Shown here: one piece after another, positions 58,666 to 64,000 of the stretch
Position numbering within the stretch: the stretch's first letter is position 1
Layout of the letters: every line of letters starts with the position of its first letter
Assembly (NCBI GenBank): GCA_027483945.1
Contig: JAIXTM010000012.1
Location: 62,001-126,000 of the forward strand
Reading direction: 5' to 3'
Source: Hyphomicrobiales bacterium
Lineage (GTDB): Bacteria > Pseudomonadota > Alphaproteobacteria > Rhizobiales > Beijerinckiaceae
Length of the DNA stretch: 64,000 nucleotides
Made by a program: the position numbers and the translations under genes
Notes under the pieces: model-generated
Database searches by the model: none
What the model saw: only the letters and a program-made list of their open reading frames with translations
Told to the model about the DNA's origin: nothing

Positions 58666-58744
58666 GAGAGGGGCGGGGCCTTGGACGGGCCGCGGCGCGC
58701 CGCGGACCAGCCCCCGAATCTCAACAGAATCTTACCGGCAAGCG

Positions 58745-58759
58745 TGAACGCGAGGTTAA
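58745..58759 (-). promoter_or_regulatory. CtrA-like box before the DUF882 gene
   Basis: On the minus strand TTAA-CCTCGCG-TTCA, seven of eight consensus positions with correct 7-base spacing, 79 bases before the ATG. TTAACCTCGCGTTCAC and the box before the Pro-rich gene (TTAACCTCGCCTTAAC) agree at 14 of 16 positions. Confidence 0.5.
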
Positions 58760-58835
58760 GCCCGGCCCTACCCGTGCGGCAAGCGCGGCGTTTACATATC
58801 AACAATGGGGCGAAAAAGCGCCGAAACCGGGTGTC

Positions 58836-60593
58836 TCAACCGCGGAGACCGAGCGCTTCGGCGATCTTGCCGTCGACGCCATAAAGGTCGTCGCGGACGC
58901 GGATAGCGCCTTCCTCGGCCTGGAGCGTGAAATAGACGAGGTGCACGGGTAGGGACTGGGCGAGCTTGAGCGTTCGTTCGCCCTTGCCGATCAGCGCCTT
59001 CAGCTTGGGCTCGCTCCAGGTTTCGCCAAAGACGAAGTCGGCGAGGCGGAACGGCTGGTCCACGCGCACGCAGCCATGGCTGAAGGCCCGGCGCTCGGCG
59101 CCGAACAGCCGGCGATTGGGCGTGTCGTGCAGGTAGACGGCGTGGCGGTTCGGGAACATGAACTTGATGAAGCCCAGGGCGTTGCGCTCGCCCGGCGGCT
59201 GGCGCACCGAGATCTGGTTGCCCCGGCGGACCACCTCATAGCCACGTGCGGCGGCGTAGTTGGGATCACGCGCCAGCCCAGGCAGGATCTCGTTCTTCAT
59301 GATCGAAGGCGGGATGTACCAGGACGGGTTCACCACCGCGAAGCTCATCTCGCCCGAGAAGATCGGCGTCGGCGTCTCGGTCTTGCCGACGATGACCCGG
59401 GCCGTGTGGCGTACCGCGCCGTCTTCCACCAGCCGCAGCGAAAATTCGGGGATATTGACCAGGATGTGCCGCGCGCCGAGATCGTCCGGCAGCCAGCGCC
59501 AGCGTTCCATGTTCGCGATCAGCCGCGCCTCGCTGCGTGCCGCCGGTGGGCCGGACAGGAGCGAGACGGTCCGGTCGGTTAGCACGCCGGAGGCGGGCAG
59601 GCCGTTCTTCTTCTGGAATTCGGCGACGGCGGAGGCGATGCGCTCGTCATAGATGTCGGCGGCGTCCTCTGTCGGGCCGAGGCCGAAACGGGCGCGCACC
59701 AACGGGACGCGCGGGTCGCTCATCCCGACCTTGAGCGCGCGGCCGCGGGGCACCGAGACGGGCGCATCAGGGCGGCGGGCGCGCAGTTCCGCAAGCGCTT
59801 CCCGGAGCGCCGCGTAGCCCGGATGAACGGGGTTGAAGGTAGCGAGCCGAGCACCGGGATCGGACGAAGCGGCCAGAGCCGGGAGCACATCGGCGGCCCC
59901 CGGCAGTCGCAGGTCGGGCGTGATGAGGTTCGACAGGCGGGACGGCTCGATCCGCCCGCCGCGGGCGTCGCGGGCATAGAGAACGGCGAGCGCCGACAGC
60001 CGGATTTCGGCGTCGGCTAGGACGTCGAGGCCGCCGCCGGGCGGCAGGACGTCGATCCGCGGGGCGACATAGTCGGCCGGGTTCAGCGCGTCCTCGCCGG
60101 CGCGGGCGAGGCGTGCCAGGACGGCCTCGCCGGCCGGTTCGAAGCGCTTGTCCCCGATCCAGAGCGGCGCATGTCCGCGAGCGGCGTAGAAGGCGGCAAT
60201 GGCCTCCCGCTCGCGGCGTGGCAGGCGGCGGGGCCAGGACTGGTCGCCGGCGGCAAGGCGCGCCTCGATCCGCAGCGCCAGCGGCATAGCCTTCAAGCTG
60301 GCATCGACGGCGGGCGCGATGTCCGGAATGGCGGGAACTGCCAGGACAGGCCCGGAACCCTGTGGCGCGGGGGCTTGAGCCGCGTCGAAGACGGGCATGG
60401 CAGGAAGCGCCAGCTGCGGGAGCGTGAAGTCACCGTCATGGAAAGTCAGGTCGACCTGCAACTCGGGGGGAAGCGGGACGCCCGCACCGGTCTGCGCCTG
60501 AGACCCGGTCGCCAGCGCAAGCGCCAGCGCGAGAATGCCGAAGCCTTCCCGCACCCGGCGCCGCAAGCGCCTGATCCGTTCCCGCGACGGCAT
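58836..60593 (-). CDS. L,D-transpeptidase, YcbB (LdtD)-like
   Basis: Cross-links peptidoglycan via 3-3 bonds in the periplasm. About 585 residues from MPSRER (60593), chosen because the signal peptide (FGILALALALATGSQAQ) follows; upstream Mets at 60647 and 60722 are possible. A scaffold domain (RREREAIAAFYAARGHAPLWIGDKRFEPAG) and a PG_binding-like segment (VRARFGLGPTEDAADIYDERIASAV) precede the YkuD catalytic domain, which starts near ILVNIPEF; the active Cys is in SHGCVRVDQP. It lies between the TacA-like regulator and DUF882 on the same strand. Confidence 0.9.
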   Translation of the reverse strand: MPSRERIRRLRRRVREGFGILALALALATGSQAQTGAGVPLPPELQVDLTFHDGDFTLPQLALPAMPVFDAAQAPAPQGSGPVLAVPAIPDIAPAVDASLKAMPLALRIEARLAAGDQSWPRRLPRREREAIAAFYAARGHAPLWIGDKRFEPAGEAVLARLARAGEDALNPADYVAPRIDVLPPGGGLDVLADAEIRLSALAVLYARDARGGRIEPSRLSNLITPDLRLPGAADVLPALAASSDPGARLATFNPVHPGYAALREALAELRARRPDAPVSVPRGRALKVGMSDPRVPLVRARFGLGPTEDAADIYDERIASAVAEFQKKNGLPASGVLTDRTVSLLSGPPAARSEARLIANMERWRWLPDDLGARHILVNIPEFSLRLVEDGAVRHTARVIVGKTETPTPIFSGEMSFAVVNPSWYIPPSIMKNEILPGLARDPNYAAARGYEVVRRGNQISVRQPPGERNALGFIKFMFPNRHAVYLHDTPNRRLFGAERRAFSHGCVRVDQPFRLADFVFGETWSEPKLKALIGKGERTLKLAQSLPVHLVYFTLQAEEGAIRVRDDLYGVDGKIAEALGLRG

Positions 60594-60741
60594 CGTCCGA
60601 GCGTCCTTCACCGTCCAGTCCGCCTCGTATGTCTTCACGGCCGGCATCCCTTGGCGAGGCCGACCGCTCCTTCGTTGCAAAGCTTCACGTCGAAGAAAAG
60701 ACGATGCGGTGCAATGGCGCACATGATCGCGCGCGCCCGGT

Positions 60742-62226
60742 TCATGCGGCGTCGCTGTCGGACAGGCCTTCGTCGAGGCCGAGGTCCTTGAGCTTCCGGT
60801 AGAGGGTCGAGCGGCCGATCTTCAGCTTGCGGGACACTTCCGACATGTGGCCGCGATAGTGCTTCAGGGCGAAACGGATGATCTCCGCCTCGATCTCCTC
60901 CAGCGGGCGTACATCGCCGCGGCCATCGGTGAGCGTGATGGCGTCAGGGTCGCGCACCTCGACCCGGACGATCTCGCGGGGCGCATCCGCCGGCGGCAGG
61001 TCAGCGGGCGAAGGGGCGGGCGGGATACGGACGTGGAAGCCGTCGACCTGCGCGGCGATCTGCGGGAACTCGGCCACGGTCAGTTCGTCGGCGTCGGCCA
61101 GCACGACTGCCCGGAAGATGGCGTTCTCCAGCTGGCGCACATTACCCGGCCAGGGATAGCGCGCGAGCAGGGCCAGGGCCTCGGCGCTGATGCCGCGGAT
61201 CTTGCGGCCCTCCTCGGCGGCAAAGCGCGCGACGAAGGCGCGGCAGAGGTCCGGTACATCCTCCTGGCGGTAGCGCAGGGGCGGCACGGTGATGGGGAAG
61301 ACGTTGAGGCGGTAATAGAGGTCCTCGCGGAAGCGGCCCTGCTTCACGAGGTCCAGGAGGCTGCGGTTGGTGGCCGAAATGATGCGGATGTCGACCTTGA
61401 CGGGCCGGCGCCCGCCGACCGGATCGACCTCGCCTTCCTGAATGGCGCGCAGGAGCTTGACCTGCGCTTCCAGCGGCAATTCACCGATCTCATCGAGGAA
61501 GAGCGTCCCGCCATTGGCCTCGACGAACTTGCCGGCATGTTTCTCGGTGGCGCCGGTGAAGGCCCCCTTCTCATGGCCGAACAGGGTCGATTCCACGAGG
61601 TTCTCGGGGATCGCGCCGCAATTGACCGTGATGAAGGGCTTGCCGCGCCGGTCCGATGAGCCCTGGACCGCCCGGGCCAGCACCTCCTTGCCGACGCCGG
61701 ATTCGCCTTCGATCAGGATCGGAATGGAAGACCGTGCGGCGCGCTCGGCGAGCCGGATGGCCCGCGACATGTCCGGGCTCTTGGTGACGAGGTCGCGGAA
61801 GGCGAGCGTGCCGGAGACCCGGTGATTGATGCGGCGGATCTCGCTCTCCAGCGCGCCGACCTTGAGGGCGTTCTTGATGGAGACCTGCAAGCGCTCCGCG
61901 CCCACCGGCTTGACCACGAAGTCGACCGCGCCCGCACGCATGGCACCCACGACGGCATCGATGGAGCCGTTGGCGGTCTGCACGATGACGGGCTTGCCGA
62001 TGCCGGCCTCACGCAGGGCACCGAGCGCGCCGAGCCCGCCGAGCCCCGGCATGACGAGATCAAGGACGACGAGATCGACGGCCGCGCCTTCCGGACCGGT
62101 CATATGGGCGAGCGCTGCCTCGCCGCTATCCGTCATCACGGGTTCGTAGCCGAAGCGGCGGATCATCGCCTCGAGCAGCCGGCGCTGGACCGGATCGTCG
62201 TCGGCGATGAGAATCGTCCCCGTCAT
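60742..62226 (-). CDS. Sigma-54-dependent response regulator, TacA-like
   Basis: 494 residues. The receiver domain (1-120) has acidic Asp10/Asp11, phosphoacceptor Asp56 (VVLDLVMPG) and Lys in VVKPV. The AAA+ domain has GESGVGKE (Walker A), GHEKGAFTGAT (the sigma-54 contact loop) and GGTLFLDEIGE (Walker B). The C-terminal Fis-type helix-turn-helix is SEVSRKLKIGRSTLYRKLKDLG. The sequence order and wording closely resemble Caulobacter TacA, which drives stalk and polar genes. A CtrA-like box stands upstream. No partner histidine kinase is in the window. Confidence 0.88.
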   Translation of the reverse strand: MTGTILIADDDPVQRRLLEAMIRRFGYEPVMTDSGEAALAHMTGPEGAAVDLVVLDLVMPGLGGLGALGALREAGIGKPVIVQTANGSIDAVVGAMRAGAVDFVVKPVGAERLQVSIKNALKVGALESEIRRINHRVSGTLAFRDLVTKSPDMSRAIRLAERAARSSIPILIEGESGVGKEVLARAVQGSSDRRGKPFITVNCGAIPENLVESTLFGHEKGAFTGATEKHAGKFVEANGGTLFLDEIGELPLEAQVKLLRAIQEGEVDPVGGRRPVKVDIRIISATNRSLLDLVKQGRFREDLYYRLNVFPITVPPLRYRQEDVPDLCRAFVARFAAEEGRKIRGISAEALALLARYPWPGNVRQLENAIFRAVVLADADELTVAEFPQIAAQVDGFHVRIPPAPSPADLPPADAPREIVRVEVRDPDAITLTDGRGDVRPLEEIEAEIIRFALKHYRGHMSEVSRKLKIGRSTLYRKLKDLGLDEGLSDSDAA

Positions 62227-62319
62227 GCGCAGTTCCTTGGAAGGGCCAGGAAAAAGCGGAGGCCGTCCGCGATTCGGTCACCGGTTGTTCCGTTTCGGGG
62301 CGATGCTGCGCGACAATCG

Positions 62320-62334
62320 TAAAGCCGCTGTTAA
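62320..62334 (-). promoter_or_regulatory. CtrA-like box between the TacA-like and pepF-like genes
   Basis: On the minus strand TTAA-CAGCGGC-TTTA, seven of eight consensus positions with 7-base spacing, about 95 bases before the regulator ATG (62226) and 110 before the divergent peptidase ATG (62444). Caulobacter tacA is under direct CtrA control, so the placement is suggestive. Confidence 0.5.
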
Positions 62335-62443
62335 CGCAAAGGCAGAGCTGCCGCTCTGCTTGTCGCCTTGAGGGATAGGGCTCGGCGGTTGATCGCGGCG
62401 CCCTTCCGCCCGATATGTCTCGTCACCTCCACGCGAGACCCCC

Positions 62444-64000
62444 ATGCGCCAGAGCCATTTCAGCCCGACCGCCCTTCGCCCCGCCCTGGATATCCCGGCC
62501 GCCCCGTCCGCCTCCGGAGCGGATCCGGCCTCCTTTGGCGCGCTGCCGGAATGGAACCTGGACGATCTTTACCCGGGAATGGATTCGGCGGCGTTCAAGG
62601 ACGACCTCGTCAGGGGCATCGGGGAGTGCAAGAGCTTCGCGGAAGCCTATCGCGGCAAACTTGCCGGGCTTGCGTCGGGGCCGGACGCCAGTGCGCGGCT
62701 TGCCGAGGCGGTGCGTCGTTACGAGGCGCTGGAGGATCTTCTCGGCCGAGCCATGTCTTATGCGGGGCTGGTCTATTCGGGCAACACCACGGACCCGGTG
62801 CGTGCGAAGTTCTACGGCGACACGCAGGACAAGCTGACCACGGCCTCCAGCGACCTCCTGTTCTTCACGCTCGAACTCAACCGCATCGAGGATGCCGTGC
62901 TGGATGCGGCGATGGCGGGTGGTCCGCTTGCCCATTACCGGCCTTGGCTGGAGGATATCCGCAAGGAAAAGCCCTACCAGCTCGACGACGAGATCGAGCG
63001 CCTGTTCCTTGAAAAGTCCACGACCGGGCGGGCTGCCTGGAACAGGCTTTTCGACGAGACGATGTCGGGCCTGCGTTTCCAGGTGCGGGGCGAGGAACTG
63101 GCGCTGGAGCCGACGCTCAACAAGCTGCAGGACACGGACGGATCGATCCGCCGGGACGCCGCCGAGGCGCTGGCCAAGGTGTTCCGGGCCAATCTGCGCA
63201 CCTTCACGCTCGTCACCAACACGCTGGCGAAGGACAAGGAAATCTCGGACCGCTGGCGCGGCTTTTCCGACGTCGCGGCCTCGCGGCACCTGGCCAACCG
63301 CGTCGAGCCGGAGGTGGTGGATGCGCTGGTCGAGGCCGTGCACGCCGCCTATCCGCGCCTGTCGCACCGCTATTACAAGCTGAAGGCCAAATGGTTCGGG
63401 CGCGAGGCGCTGGACCACTGGGACCGCAATGCGCCACTGCCGAAAATCGAGCAGCGCATCATAGGCTGGGACGAGGCCCGGGAAACGGTGCTGTCCGCCT
63501 ATGGCGATTTCGACCCGCGCATGGCCGAGATCGCCGGGCGGTTTTTCGACCGCAACTGGATCGATGCGCCGGTGCGCCCGGGCAAGGCGCCGGGAGCCTT
63601 CGCGCACCCGACCGTGCCCTCGGCGCACCCTTATGTGCTGCTCAACTATCAGGGCAAGCCACGGGATGTGATGACGCTGGCCCACGAGCTCGGCCACGGG
63701 GTGCATCAGGTCCTGGCGGCGCCCAACGGCGCCTTGATGGCGCCGACGCCGCTGACGCTGGCCGAGACCGCCTCCGTGTTCGGCGAGATGCTGACTTTCA
63801 GGAAGCTCCTTGCCGCGACCACCGATCCGGTGCAGCGCAAGGCCATGCTCGCGGCCAAGGTCGAGGACATGATCAATACGGTCGTGCGCCAGATCGCGTT
63901 CTATACGTTCGAGCGGCGCGTCCATACGGAGCGGCGCGAGGGCGAGCTCACGGCGGAGCGGCTCTGCGAGATCTGGCTCGGCGTCCAGCGCGAGAGCCTG
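62444..64000 (+). CDS. M3 family oligoendopeptidase (PepF-like), cut by the window end
   Basis: 519 residues are visible from ATG 62444 and the frame is open at the end. The N-terminal part reads LPEWNLDDLYPGMDSAAFKDDL, usual for PepF. The zinc site HELGHGVHQ begins at His414, and the third ligand region ETASVFGEML follows about 28 residues later. Probably a cytoplasmic metalloendopeptidase that degrades oligopeptides. Divergent from the TacA-like gene. Confidence 0.92.
   Translation, partial: MRQSHFSPTALRPALDIPAAPSASGADPASFGALPEWNLDDLYPGMDSAAFKDDLVRGIGECKSFAEAYRGKLAGLASGPDASARLAEAVRRYEALEDLLGRAMSYAGLVYSGNTTDPVRAKFYGDTQDKLTTASSDLLFFTLELNRIEDAVLDAAMAGGPLAHYRPWLEDIRKEKPYQLDDEIERLFLEKSTTGRAAWNRLFDETMSGLRFQVRGEELALEPTLNKLQDTDGSIRRDAAEALAKVFRANLRTFTLVTNTLAKDKEISDRWRGFSDVAASRHLANRVEPEVVDALVEAVHAAYPRLSHRYYKLKAKWFGREALDHWDRNAPLPKIEQRIIGWDEARETVLSAYGDFDPRMAEIAGRFFDRNWIDAPVRPGKAPGAFAHPTVPSAHPYVLLNYQGKPRDVMTLAHELGHGVHQVLAAPNGALMAPTPLTLAETASVFGEMLTFRKLLAATTDPVQRKAMLAAKVEDMINTVVRQIAFYTFERRVHTERREGELTAERLCEIWLGVQRESL

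Overview
The window is a 64-kb stretch of high-GC chromosome with dense genes, short gaps and ATGA/GTGA-type overlaps between neighbouring cistrons. Gene content points to an alphaproteobacterium, most likely of the order Hyphomicrobiales (Rhizobiales). The pointers are CpdR beside an N-formylglutamate amidohydrolase, a GapR (DUF2312) nucleoid protein, a TacA-like sigma-54 activator, CtrA-type TTAA-N7-TTAA boxes and a probable ROSE-type RNA thermometer before an hsp20 gene. I see no insertion sequence, prophage, CRISPR array or other mobile DNA. Most of it is core genome, and the more interesting signals are in the intergenic regions.

Layout. 1-1.4 kb: end of gpsA and an EVE-domain gene. 1.4-5.4 kb: a TAXI-TRAP transporter (binding protein, fused permease, DUF1850) behind an excellent sigma-54 promoter with an upstream dyad. 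5.4-7.3 kb (minus strand): a small membrane protein and a ZevA/ZevB-like metal pair (DUF1007 plus NicO transporter). 7.6-20.7 kb: a catabolic/uptake cluster with an indolepyruvate-ferredoxin-oxidoreductase-type enzyme, an acyl-CoA synthetase, a complete Liv-type ABC transporter, a zinc peptidase and a PaaK-like ligase without a recognisable P-loop. 20.7-28.1 kb: ung, a 5'-nucleotidase, hemH, an ArsR-SRPBCC pair, an SPFH-NfeD pair, a NudK-type Nudix hydrolase and a KdsD-type isomerase. 28.3-35.1 kb: envelope genes (outer-membrane barrel, galU, galE, YkgJ-like Cys-cluster protein, lytic transglycosylase, DUF459 SGNH hydrolase).

35.1-41.2 kb: gltB-gltD on the minus strand, then a palindrome-rich 600-bp gap and a threonine aldolase. 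43-51.9 kb: a Pro/Ala-rich exported protein behind a perfect CtrA box, heat-regulated hsp20, two alpha/beta hydrolases, a HisN-like phosphatase, a candidate small RNA with two exposed anti-Shine-Dalgarno motifs, N-formylglutamate amidohydrolase, cpdR, tRNA-Val(GAC), zinc-free rpmJ and a TPR protein. 51.9-56.1 kb (minus strand): EamA transporter, glycerate 2-kinase, DUF1036 and pyruvate kinase, apparently one operon. 56.3-64 kb: gapR, a small lipoprotein, two cell-wall enzymes (DUF882 and an L,D-transpeptidase), a TacA-like regulator and the start of an M3 oligoendopeptidase.

Two themes link the genes. First, cell-cycle control: cpdR, gapR and a tacA-like gene lie in one 14-kb span, and CtrA-like boxes stand before the tacA-like regulator, the DUF882 protein and the Pro-rich protein. 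Second, post-transcriptional control: hairpins flank or follow both binding-protein cistrons, hsp20 has a structured leader, and the sRNA candidate carries anti-SD loops. All promoter, operator and RNA calls were made by eye and are untested.
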